Positions 29,234 through 36,075 of a stretch of 47,978 nt of DNA are shown here, piece after piece. Source of the stretch: an uncultured Actinomycetes bacterium. Lineage in GTDB: Bacteria > Actinomycetota > Coriobacteriia > Coriobacteriales > Atopobiaceae. A program made the position numbers and the translations under genes. Every line of letters starts with the position of its first letter. Position 1 is the stretch's first letter. Location: contig OMTG01000168.1 in NCBI GenBank assembly GCA_900313905.1, forward strand, positions 1 to 47,978, in the 5' to 3' direction. The notes under the pieces are model-generated. The model worked only from the letters and a program-made list of their open reading frames with translations. It was not told the DNA's origin and searched no databases.

Positions 29234-29255
29234 CCAAACAGAAGGAAGTGTTCGC

Positions 29256-31013
29256 GTGGTGGCTAAGAACATGGTGGGGCAGGTCGCAGAAGCCTTCCCC
29301 ATACCGACGCCCGCAGGAACGAGGCAGATCCCGAAAGGGATCGCATCCTCTCCGGCGCAGACGGCGGCAGGCACCACCTTGAAGCAATCCGGCGAGAGCC
29401 AGCTCCTCCATGAGCTGCTCGCGAAGGTCCTGAAGGACCATATCATCTCCGGCAGCTGGCCGGCAGGATCGCGCATCATGAGCGAGCATGCGCTGATGGA
29501 GCGCTATGGGGTGTCGCGGGGCACCGTGCGCCGTGCCATCGGCATCCTCGTGAATGAAGGGCTCCTCGTCCAGCGCAAGGGAAAGGGGACCTTCGTCACG
29601 AAGGCTGGCATGTCCCATCCGGGAGGTGCCCGCCCGCTCTCCTTTGCCCACGCCCTGGCTGAACAGGGGCTGAGCTTCACGACGCAGGTGCTCACCCAGG
29701 AGATCCATCCTGCCCCTGCTGATGTGGCGCAGGAGCTTGGGCTTGCTGCGGGCTCTCCTGTCATGTTCATGCGTCGCGTGAGGAGCGTCGAAGGACGTCC
29801 TGTCGTCTGCCAGGAGAGCTGGTCCAACCTCGAGGCCTGCCCGGGGCTCGCGGATGCCGATTTCATGCAGGAATCCCTCTTCGATGCGGTGGAGCGCTGC
29901 TCAGGGCACACGATCGCGACCTCGAACATGAGGAGCTCGGCCAGGATGGCAGGAGAGGAGCATGGATCCTATCTTTCGATCGATTCATCCGCTCCGGTGC
30001 TCCTGCTGGAGCAGACCATCAGCCTCGACAACCATGTGCCCATCGAGTGGAGCCTCACCTGGCTGCGCTCCGACCAGAGCCTCATGGGCGTCGCCTCCCA
30101 GGACGAGATGAGGACGCCTGTGCAGGCACCTGTCGTGCCGATGCCGGTGCCTGATGAGGAGACGCATCTGGATCCTGGGACAATGCAGCGGCTCGAGCTC
30201 GATGCCTGCGACATACGCGAATCCGTCATCTCCTACGCCGAGCGCTATGAGGGGATGCCCTTCCATTTTGGTGGCGCCCTTTCATCGGCAGAGATTCTCG
30301 CGACGCTCTTCGGCTATGTGATGCATACCGGCAAGGACGGCACGCCCTGGGAGGAGCGCGACCGCTTCGTCCTCTCGAAGGCCCATGCGGCGATAGCGCT
30401 CTATCCTGCCCTCCTGAAAGCGCATCTGGTCTCCCAAGAGGACATCGACCGGGGCCTCTTCGGGCCGGATGCCGTGCTCTTCAAGCATCCCAGAAGAGAT
30501 CCTGCGCGTGGTCTCGAGACCTCAGGTGGCTCGCTCGGCATGGGCCTTGGCTATGCGGCAGGGCTTGCCCTGGCGCTCCGGCGCAAGAAGCTCTCCTCCC
30601 GGGTCTTCTGCCTCGTGGGGGATGGGGAATGCAACGAGGGGAGCACCTGGGAGGCAGCGGCCTTCGCCGGCCACAACAAGCTGGGCGCCCTCACGGTGAT
30701 CGTCGATGCGAATGGCATGCAGCTCGATGGGCCGACCTCGGAGATCCTCGATACGGCACCGCTTGGCCAGAAGTTCGCGGCCTTCGGCTTCGAGACCGTC
30801 GAGGTCGATGGGCACAGCGTCGAGGCGCTTGCCCGTGCCCTCTCCGCTCCCCATCGCCTGCCTAGGGCCGTGATCGCCCATACGACGAAGGGGAAGGGTC
30901 TCTCGTTCGCTGCCGGCAATGTGGCCTGGCACGACCACAAGCTGGAGCGTGGGCTCTGGGATACGGCAAAGGCCGAGATCGAGCAGGAGCGGGAGGCGAT
31001 CATCAATGGCTGA
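29256..31013 (+). CDS. GntR-UTRA regulator fused to transketolase N-terminal half
   Basis: One uninterrupted 585-residue frame with two unrelated functions. Residues 47-116 are a GntR winged helix (AGSRIMSEHALMERYGVSRG, then TVRRA and KGKGTFV). About 126-275 is a UTRA ligand domain of the HutC type, usually sensing a sugar phosphate or similar. A Pro-rich linker (about 286-308) leads to a transketolase thiamine-diphosphate half (310-585): FHFGGALSSAEIL where GHPGG is usual but with its His337 kept, LSKAH (His377), SGGSLGMGLGYAAG, the cofactor motif GDGECNEG at 455-462 with VDANGMQLDG, and TTKGKGLSF then AWH. GTG 29256 follows AAGGA by 9 bases; GTG 29259 is equally possible. Overlaps the C-terminal-half gene by 8 bases. 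Suggests a protein that binds DNA in response to substrate or enzyme state. Domain calls are firm; the function of the union is inference. Confidence 0.9.
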   Translation: MVAKNMVGQVAEAFPIPTPAGTRQIPKGIASSPAQTAAGTTLKQSGESQLLHELLAKVLKDHIISGSWPAGSRIMSEHALMERYGVSRGTVRRAIGILVNEGLLVQRKGKGTFVTKAGMSHPGGARPLSFAHALAEQGLSFTTQVLTQEIHPAPADVAQELGLAAGSPVMFMRRVRSVEGRPVVCQESWSNLEACPGLADADFMQESLFDAVERCSGHTIATSNMRSSARMAGEEHGSYLSIDSSAPVLLLEQTISLDNHVPIEWSLTWLRSDQSLMGVASQDEMRTPVQAPVVPMPVPDEETHLDPGTMQRLELDACDIRESVISYAERYEGMPFHFGGALSSAEILATLFGYVMHTGKDGTPWEERDRFVLSKAHAAIALYPALLKAHLVSQEDIDRGLFGPDAVLFKHPRRDPARGLETSGGSLGMGLGYAAGLALALRRKKLSSRVFCLVGDGECNEGSTWEAAAFAGHNKLGALTVIVDANGMQLDGPTSEILDTAPLGQKFAAFGFETVEVDGHSVEALARALSAPHRLPRAVIAHTTKGKGLSFAAGNVAWHDHKLERGLWDTAKAEIEQEREAIING

Positions 31014-31995
31014 GCCTCTCTTCATAGATGCAGGCCAGGCACTCAGCCTCGATAAGCTGGATTCCCGCCAGGTCTTCGGCCAGGTGATGGAGAAGCTGGC
31101 AGAGCGCTATCCGCTCCTGAGCGTCGTCGTCTCTGACTATGGGCGCAGGCTTGCGCTCGACAAGGTGAAAGAGCAGCATCCTGATGTGGTGGTGCAGTGC
31201 GGCATAGCAGAGCAGAACCAGATCGAGGTCGCCTCTGCCTTGGCGAATGAGGGAGGCCCGGTCTTTGCGGTCTCCTATTCGCCTTTCATCACGGCCCGTG
31301 TCCTGGACCAGATCAGGGTCAACCTCGGCATGATGGGAAGCCCGGTCATTCTCGTGGGGCTTGGCGCAGGATACGCGGTCGGCGAGCTCGGGGCAAGCCA
31401 TATGGGGCTCGAGGACATCGCAGACCTGCGTGCCATACCAGGGATGACAGTCGTGTCGCCCCGGGACAATGCCGAGCTTGCGCTCGTGCTCGAAGAGCTT
31501 GCAGCAGACCCGCGCCCTGCCTATGTGCGCGTGACGACAGGGCCCGCCTCGGAGCTTGCCTGCCAAGGAGGGGTCCGCTCAGGCTTGGGACGAGGACAGA
31601 TTCTGCAGGAGGCAGAAGGGGAGGCTCCTGTTGCCCTCATAGCCACCGGGACCCTCTGCACGCAGGCACTCGAAGCGGCCCGCATCCTCAAGGCCGAAGG
31701 CACCGATTGCCTCGTGGCTGAACTGGCGACGATCAAGCCGCTCGACGAGGGCTTCCTGGAGGGGCTCCGCGGCTGCCCTATCTGGGTCTCCATCGAGGAG
31801 CATTCCTGCATAGGAGGGCTTGGCGGCGCGTTGGCGGAGCATATCGCAGGACGTGCAGCATCGCCCGCTCTTATACGCTGTGCCGCTCCTGATGCCTATC
31901 TCGAGGCAGATGTGCAGCAGGAGCTCAGGCATCGCGCTGGGCTCGATGCAGAAGGGATTGCTGCAACGGTCAGGAAGGCGCTCGGCCGCCTCTAG
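31006..31995 (+). CDS. transketolase C-terminal half
   Basis: 329 residues: pyrimidine-binding domain with GIAEQNQIEVASALA (Glu69 is the cofactor-activating acid) and the C-terminal domain (ATGTLCTQALEAARIL). ATG 31006 lies inside the end of the fusion gene (ATGGCTGA overlap), with GGGAGG upstream, so translation is coupled and a 1:1 complex with the fusion protein is likely. Split transketolases include the housekeeping archaeal type and specialised ones such as apulose-4-phosphate transketolase AptAB; no transporter or sugar kinase neighbour here reveals the substrate. Confidence 0.93.
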   Translation: MAEPLFIDAGQALSLDKLDSRQVFGQVMEKLAERYPLLSVVVSDYGRRLALDKVKEQHPDVVVQCGIAEQNQIEVASALANEGGPVFAVSYSPFITARVLDQIRVNLGMMGSPVILVGLGAGYAVGELGASHMGLEDIADLRAIPGMTVVSPRDNAELALVLEELAADPRPAYVRVTTGPASELACQGGVRSGLGRGQILQEAEGEAPVALIATGTLCTQALEAARILKAEGTDCLVAELATIKPLDEGFLEGLRGCPIWVSIEEHSCIGGLGGALAEHIAGRAASPALIRCAAPDAYLEADVQQELRHRAGLDAEGIAATVRKALGRL

Positions 31996-32072
31996 CCCTT
32001 TGTGCAGATGGGGCGTCGTCTGGGATAGCGGAGCTTTTCGGTGCGCCTATGGGTATGGGCTGGAGGTAAGGG

Positions 32073-32327
32073 TTGAGCGTCTTGCGTGACATCGAGAGCC
32101 GTATTCCGGGGACAGCCGACGATGGATATATGACCCTCCTGAATAACGAGCTGGAGAACTGGTCCGCTGAGGATAGGTCCCTGTTCGTTAACGAGTCGAA
32201 ATTCGCCCTTGGACTTTACCATGAGTACGGGGAGAAGGCTGGCGATCCCACCCTCTGTGAGCAGAAGGTCATGGAGCGCTTCGCCGAAGAGGAGGCCGCG
32301 CGAAAGCGAGCTGGGGGTGCGCATTGA
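32073..32327 (+). CDS. small acidic protein, unknown
   Basis: 84 residues, TTG start with GGAGG seven bases upstream. Acidic and predicted helical, ending MERFAEEEAARKRAGGAH. No known family recognised, no signal peptide or membrane helix. Its first 13 bases are identical to the start of the next gene and the proteins are alignable (MSVLxxxE..., ED.xxLFxxExKxALxLxxxxGx), so they are tandem paralogues. Stop overlaps the next start (TTGA). Confidence 0.65.
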   Translation: MSVLRDIESRIPGTADDGYMTLLNNELENWSAEDRSLFVNESKFALGLYHEYGEKAGDPTLCEQKVMERFAEEEAARKRAGGAH

Positions 32328-32560
32328 GCGTCTTGCATGAGGTGGAAGAGCAGATGGCCAAGCTGCCGGAAGACGATGATGGGTTTCTGTTCGACGGGAT
32401 ACTCGATGCTCTCTCCGATTACGACGCGCGTCTCTATCACGAGGAGGTCAAGTACGCCCTGGACCTCCAGAGAGATTTTGGGAAGGAACCAGATTTCGAA
32501 GAGCAACTGGAGTAGAAGATAATGGAACGCTTCGCCGCCGATGAGGCTGCGCGCTCCTAG
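32324..32560 (+). pseudogene. second copy of the small acidic gene, cut by an in-frame stop
   Basis: TTG start in the overlap TTGA, then 63 codons to a TAG at 32513-32515 (protein start MSVLHEVEEQ). Reading through the TAG in the same frame gives KIMERFAADEAARS and a second TAG at 32558-32560, which matches the end of the upstream paralogue (KVMERFAEEEAAR). So the copy has probably lost its C-terminus to a nonsense change. A functional 63-residue short form cannot be excluded. Ribosome site weak; expression would rely on coupling. Confidence 0.55.
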
Positions 32561-32652
32561 CCGGTCCAAGGGCCTAGCCAAGCTTCAGCTCCTGTTTTCG
32601 TGCACCTTTCTTTCGACTGCATGCGATGGTGCAATACCATGGCTGTAACAGG

Positions 32653-32859
32653 ATGCACGCCAAAGAGCGTATGGAGGAGCGCGGCATGGCGTAAGGGCGG
32701 ATCGACGAGGCGATGCGAAACCTGTTCAAATCGTTCGAGCAACGGCCGATGCTGAGCAAAGGACACAAAAGACGATTGGACATGGTGCGACTGGGGATTG
32801 AGCCCAATGGGCGAGGTGAGACTTGCAAGGAAATCCCGGCGACGTCAGCAAAAGACTAG
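32653..32859 (+). pseudogene. decayed reading frame
   Basis: ATG 32653 opens 13 codons (MHAKERMEERGMA), then a TAA at 32692-32694, then the same frame runs on for 54 codons with a protein-like, charged sequence (RIDEAMRNLFKSFEQRP, LSKGHKRRLDMVRLGIEPN) to TAG at 32857-32859. It reads like a small gene broken by one stop. No family recognised. Nothing else is seen in the 345-base stretch 32561-32905. Confidence 0.3.
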
Positions 32860-32905
32860 CCACCATTTTTATAAGGGTCTAACGAAACGGAATCTTCAAG
32901 GGATG

Positions 32906-33178
32906 CTAGGCCTCTGTGAGACCCGCAGCATTGTCCACAGATATCGCAAACGGGTTGTGTGAGTCGACTGGTATCATCGCGGGAAGACTAAAACGTTCGC
33001 TGAAATCTGGAACCTCGGCGCCGATGACCGCACCGCGTCTATCGTACATCACGGTGATTCCTGACGGGGTATCCTCGATAGCGTGGCATGCGGACATATC
33101 CCCGTTTGGGTTGATCAGGACGTATAACATGTCGACCGCGCCTGCGTAGCTTGCGCTGCTCGCTGCGTACGTCCTCAT
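32906..33178 (-). CDS. DUF2283-like small protein
   Basis: 90 residues, ATG 33178 with GGAGG four to five bases upstream. DMLYVLINPNGD, then GITVMYDRRGAVIGAEVPDFSER resembles the DUF2283 pattern (a short beta-sheet protein with a G-x-V-x-GxE-hydrophobic strand and DxS). DUF2283 proteins are found near toxin-antitoxin and phage genes, function unknown. Its start overlaps the stop of the upstream gene by 3 bases (ATGA). Last gene of a minus-strand cassette led by an XRE regulator. Confidence 0.6.
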   Translation of the reverse strand: MRTYAASSASYAGAVDMLYVLINPNGDMSACHAIEDTPSGITVMYDRRGAVIGAEVPDFSERFSLPAMIPVDSHNPFAISVDNAAGLTEA

Positions 33179-33567
33179 TTTCCCTCCTCATCCTTCTTCC
33201 AGATGACCCCATACGAGCTGACGGTCTTCTGGTAGCGGCTCCAGGAAATCACCAAACCGTGTTCGAACCCATTCTTGAAGTCTACCACAGCCCTGGAATA
33301 CCGATATTCCTCCTCTGGCTCCTCGCGGTAGTAGATTTCTCTTGTGCTGGAACTTACCGATTCGTCGATGCGCATCGGGTCCTCAATCACGATTTTCACA
33401 TCGTCAGTGGAGAGGAATTCCGGTGGGACCAGGTGTTACCCAAGAGCCTCTCGTGCTCGCGCGACCGATTTAAGCATGGTCACCTCTCTGCCGAGCGGAT
33501 CGGTAGTTGACCAGGCGACATCGAAAGGGTCAATGGAATTGTGCGGCTCTCTATGCTTCGGCGCCAT
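33175..33567 (-). pseudogene. unknown gene interrupted by an in-frame TAA
   Basis: ATG 33567 (ribosome site GGAAGG) opens 43 codons (MAPKHREPHNSIDPFD ... ARAREALG) to TAA at 33438-33436. The same frame continues without a break for 86 codons (HLVPPEFLSTDD, KIVIEDPMRID, ... GVIWKKDEEGK) to 33175. The second part has a GTG at 33399 but no ribosome site in front of it. The simplest reading is one 129-residue gene split by a nonsense codon; two separate small genes are possible. No family recognised. The start overlaps the DUF3467-like gene by 17 bases and the end overlaps the DUF2283-like gene by 3. Confidence 0.55.
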
Positions 33568-33838
33568 CGGTTTCGACCTTCCAGGACTCCGTATGTTTGA
33601 TGAGCATGTCGCGCAATGCCATCACGTCTTGTGGTGTCATATATACGCGAGCTGCGAGGATACCGCTTGCTGTGTCACCGTCCGCCGGCCTATCGACATC
33701 CACGAAGTTGAGCTGGACCATTCCGGTTGGCAGAGTAGCCGCCATCACGAGGTTTGCAAACACTCCCCTGCGCATTTCTGGGGAGGCGTCGACTGCTATC
33801 TCGTTCGTCCCCTGCCGTGAATCCTTCTGGTTCTCCAT
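33551..33838 (-). CDS. DUF3467-like small protein
   Basis: 95 residues, ATG 33838 with AGGAAA upstream. VFANLVMAATLPTGMVQLNF, then GILAARVYMTPQDVMALRDML resembles DUF3467 (short proteins with an ANxxxV start, an LxF strand and an ARVxMxPxxAxxL segment). Function unknown in the family. 27 bases downstream of the XRE-family regulator on the same strand, so it is probably co-transcribed and controlled by it. The family call is by eye. Confidence 0.6.
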   Translation of the reverse strand: MENQKDSRQGTNEIAVDASPEMRRGVFANLVMAATLPTGMVQLNFVDVDRPADGDTASGILAARVYMTPQDVMALRDMLIKHTESWKVETDGAEA

Positions 33839-33865
33839 TTTGGTTTCCTGTCCCGATTCGCATTC

Positions 33866-34498
33866 CTACCTTACAACATCCTCATATGCTTGCCACCATA
33901 CGACAGTTCCCAGCACCTCCACGGGCGGATCGTGCGGTCCCACCACTACATCCTCATAGCCTTCCTGCCAGGAGTCGGCTGAGAGGAGTACTGTGCCGCC
34001 GGAGCCCGCCATGTACACATGCACGAAGCTCCCATGTGCTTCGTCGCGTACGAGAACGGCATCTCCCGTCTCGGGTCGCATGTGTGGATCTATGCCAAGA
34101 GCTGCATTTTCGGGGAAGCGCCTGTTCATGCATGAGCCGATGCCATGCACGATGAAGAGGTCCGGGTGCCTTGACACCACGCCCTCAGGGACCTCAATCG
34201 TGGTATCTGCCCCCTGCTCGTTGCCTTGACCCATGCATGTGACGCCGATGGCCTTCATTGGCACGAGGACGGACGTGGCATGCGGATCGATATGATCCGG
34301 TCCATCTCCGTTCATCAGGTAGTCAGGGGTGGTGCCGAGAATTTCCGCAAGGCGCGTTAGCTTGTCGAGGCGCGGCTTTGAGCGCCCAGACTCCCATGCG
34401 CCAATCGCTCTATTCGTCAGGCCGAGCCCTTCTGCGAGTTGTGCTTGTGTGAGGCCGGCATCTTCTCTAAGCGCCTTGACCCTTGTTGAAAAATCCAT
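33866..34498 (-). CDS. XRE-family regulator with S24/LexA-like C-terminal domain
   Basis: 210 residues. Residues 5-62 are a Cro/CI helix-turn-helix (LTQAQLAEGLGLTNRAIGAW). About 78-205 resembles the CI/LexA S24 domain: GIGSCMNR offers Ser122, GDAVLVRD is the following strand, but the expected Lys of the Ser-Lys dyad (near VHVYMAG, 159-165) is absent, so self-cleavage is doubtful. ATG 34498 follows GGAGGTG by 8 bases; a longer frame to 34777 crosses the AT-rich promoter and is not used. Heads the minus-strand cassette; a phage-type repressor that may control it. Confidence 0.85.
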   Translation of the reverse strand: MDFSTRVKALREDAGLTQAQLAEGLGLTNRAIGAWESGRSKPRLDKLTRLAEILGTTPDYLMNGDGPDHIDPHATSVLVPMKAIGVTCMGQGNEQGADTTIEVPEGVVSRHPDLFIVHGIGSCMNRRFPENAALGIDPHMRPETGDAVLVRDEAHGSFVHVYMAGSGGTVLLSADSWQEGYEDVVVGPHDPPVEVLGTVVWWQAYEDVVR

Positions 34499-34870
34499 AA
34501 TGGCACCTCCATTTCCATTAATTATAAAATACAGAAATTTAATTGTACATATAAGAGAAATAAAATTACCCATTATTAAATCTGGACGCCGACGACCAGG
34601 CTCCTTCGGTTTCATGGAAAGCCGCGGACTATGGAAAGGGGCCTCATTGCTATATGCGGTATGGCAGGAGTCTGGCTGTGCGCGGGCTAGCCAGCGCAAA
34701 AGGGCCATGCGAATCGGATGGACAAGCGCACGTATCCAGTGGGGGAGCACCTGCACAGCGAAACAGACAGAACGCATTAGGTCTTCCAGGCATTTTTATG
34801 GAAGGCCTTATCGGTATTGGATTCAACATGCGAGGCTGCTGGCGTATCGGCTCTTGGGGTGTATGCATGG
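34499..34870. other. AT-rich regulator promoter and gene-free spacer
   Basis: 34510-34580 is markedly AT-rich compared with the surroundings and must hold the promoter of the minus-strand regulator. The remainder shows no credible gene. GGTCTTCCA and TGGAAGGCC (about 34781-34808) could form a 9-bp hairpin of unknown role. Confidence 0.45.
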
Positions 34871-34904
34871 AAAAGGGCCTCGCCACGATGTGTGGCGAGG
34901 CCCT
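34871..34904 (-). terminator. Rho-independent terminator of tRNA-Glu
   Basis: AGGGCCTCGCCAC (34874-34886) and GTGGCGAGGCCCT (34892-34904) form a perfect 13-bp stem with a 5-base loop; on the minus strand it is followed by a T-run (AAAA at 34871-34874 on plus). Directly downstream of tRNA-Glu. Confidence 0.9.
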
Positions 34905-34915
34905 GCTGCATCAGA

Positions 34916-34990
34916 TGGTGCCCCCAACGAGACTCGAACTCGTGTCGCCGCCTTGAAAGGGCGATGTCCTAACCGCTAGACGATGGGGAC
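34916..34990 (-). tRNA. tRNA-Glu(TTC)
   Basis: Acceptor GTCCCCA with TGGGGGC (one G-T), D-arm TCTAGCGGTTAGGAC, anticodon loop CTTTCAA giving TTC, T-arm ACGAGTTCGAGTCTCGT, discriminator A, encoded CCA (34918-34916). Its 3' end faces the accessory cassette; no second copy of that end was seen near 32000, so there is no evidence of an att-flanked island. Confidence 0.95.
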
Positions 34991-35067
34991 GTGCGGAGAT
35001 TGATTATACCAGAGGGCTTTCCCTGTTGAGGCAGATGTTTTCAGGAATTCCGTGCTCCACGTGAATC

Positions 35068-36075
35068 CTACATGCTCCAGTCGAGGCCTTCCTCGTCGCA
35101 GAAGCGCTTGGCGCTCTCCACGAACCAGGACTGGCTCTCGCACCAGGAGATGAAATCGGGGGTGTCGGCCACGATGGGGTCTGCCTCGTGGACCGCGAGC
35201 ATGGCCTCCTCGAAGCTCATCGGGGCATAGCTGGGACGGTCAGGGATGCAGATCTCCACATAGACTGGCTTCAGGAGCGCGTAGGCGCCACCACGCACGA
35301 GCGTGTCATAGCCCCTGAGGGCGCGCTTCGCTGCCGGCATGCGCCCAAGCTTGAAGAGCAGCAGAACCCTGCCCAGATGCCACCAGGAGTTGCCATGATG
35401 CTGCACCTGGCCTTCGAGCTCCTGGAACTTGTCCTCGTCCTCGAGGCGGGCTGCTGCAAGGGCAAGGCTGTTCCTGATGCCCAAGGGATCTGCAGGGGAG
35501 ACCTGGAGGGCCTCCTCCCCCAGATGAAGGGCCATGCGGTAATGGGCGGTATCGACGCAGCTCCTGACGGTCGCAGCGCGGAGCCTCAGGCGGGGACGGA
35601 GATAGACATCGCTCCAGGCGTCCTGCACTGCTCCGTTCTCGGTCGGCACGTGGTCCAGAAGGTCTGCCAGCGGCCCCCGTTCCCTGCTCTCGGCATCCTC
35701 GAGGCGCATGAGGGCACCCAGGAGGGAGAGCGGGTCGAGATCCTTTGCCTGCTCCTCCATGAGGGCGGCGTCGAGACAGGAGGGGTCGAGCGATTCTGCC
35801 TCTCGGCAGGCTGCGATGAGGGCAGAGAGGCGCCGTGTGCGCTCCTGCATGAACTCATCATCTGAGCGCATATCATCGTCCTTCACCGAGGCATAGTAGC
35901 GCTCGAGGGCACTTGCCAGGATCTGGAAGGCCCGCTGGTCGTCCGTCACGATGAAGGAGGAGAGGTTCTCATGGACATCGCGCCTGAGCTCCTCGAAGGC
36001 GGGAGGCGTGAGGCCGCCCAGCCGCCGGGCCCGCTCACGTGCGCAGCGCTCCTCGAGCTCTTCGCGTGCCCTCAT
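35068..36075 (-). CDS. TPR-like repeat protein B, unknown
   Basis: 335 residues, soluble, helical and acidic. DPLGIRNSLALAAARLEDEDKF, then QHH ... LLLFKLGRMPAAKRALRGYD resemble tetratricopeptide helices, and DVYLRPRLRLRA resembles segments of ST7-type TPR proteins. ATG 36075 overlaps the upstream stop (ATGA), so translation is coupled. Clearly related to the upstream gene product around residues 190-275 (AA.ALA.LED..F..L...QH...W). Likely a protein-protein scaffold; no function can be assigned. Confidence 0.75.
   Translation of the reverse strand: MRAREELEERCARERARRLGGLTPPAFEELRRDVHENLSSFIVTDDQRAFQILASALERYYASVKDDDMRSDDEFMQERTRRLSALIAACREAESLDPSCLDAALMEEQAKDLDPLSLLGALMRLEDAESRERGPLADLLDHVPTENGAVQDAWSDVYLRPRLRLRAATVRSCVDTAHYRMALHLGEEALQVSPADPLGIRNSLALAAARLEDEDKFQELEGQVQHHGNSWWHLGRVLLLFKLGRMPAAKRALRGYDTLVRGGAYALLKPVYVEICIPDRPSYAPMSFEEAMLAVHEADPIVADTPDFISWCESQSWFVESAKRFCDEEGLDWSM

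Noticed and set aside
28805-29266. A 153-codon plus-strand frame across tRNA-Leu
   Set aside because: Its protein is the typical artefact of translating a tRNA gene (GGIGRRSGLKIRRRKACGFEPRRPYQ is spread over it), and a terminator lies inside it.
34654-34956. A 100-codon plus-strand frame ending in PPTRLELVSPP
   Set aside because: The end is the antisense of tRNA-Glu, and the frame crosses its terminator hairpin; no ribosome site.
32000-34990. An integrative element attached at tRNA-Glu
   Set aside because: No integrase, and no second copy of the tRNA 3' end was seen at the far side of the cassette.
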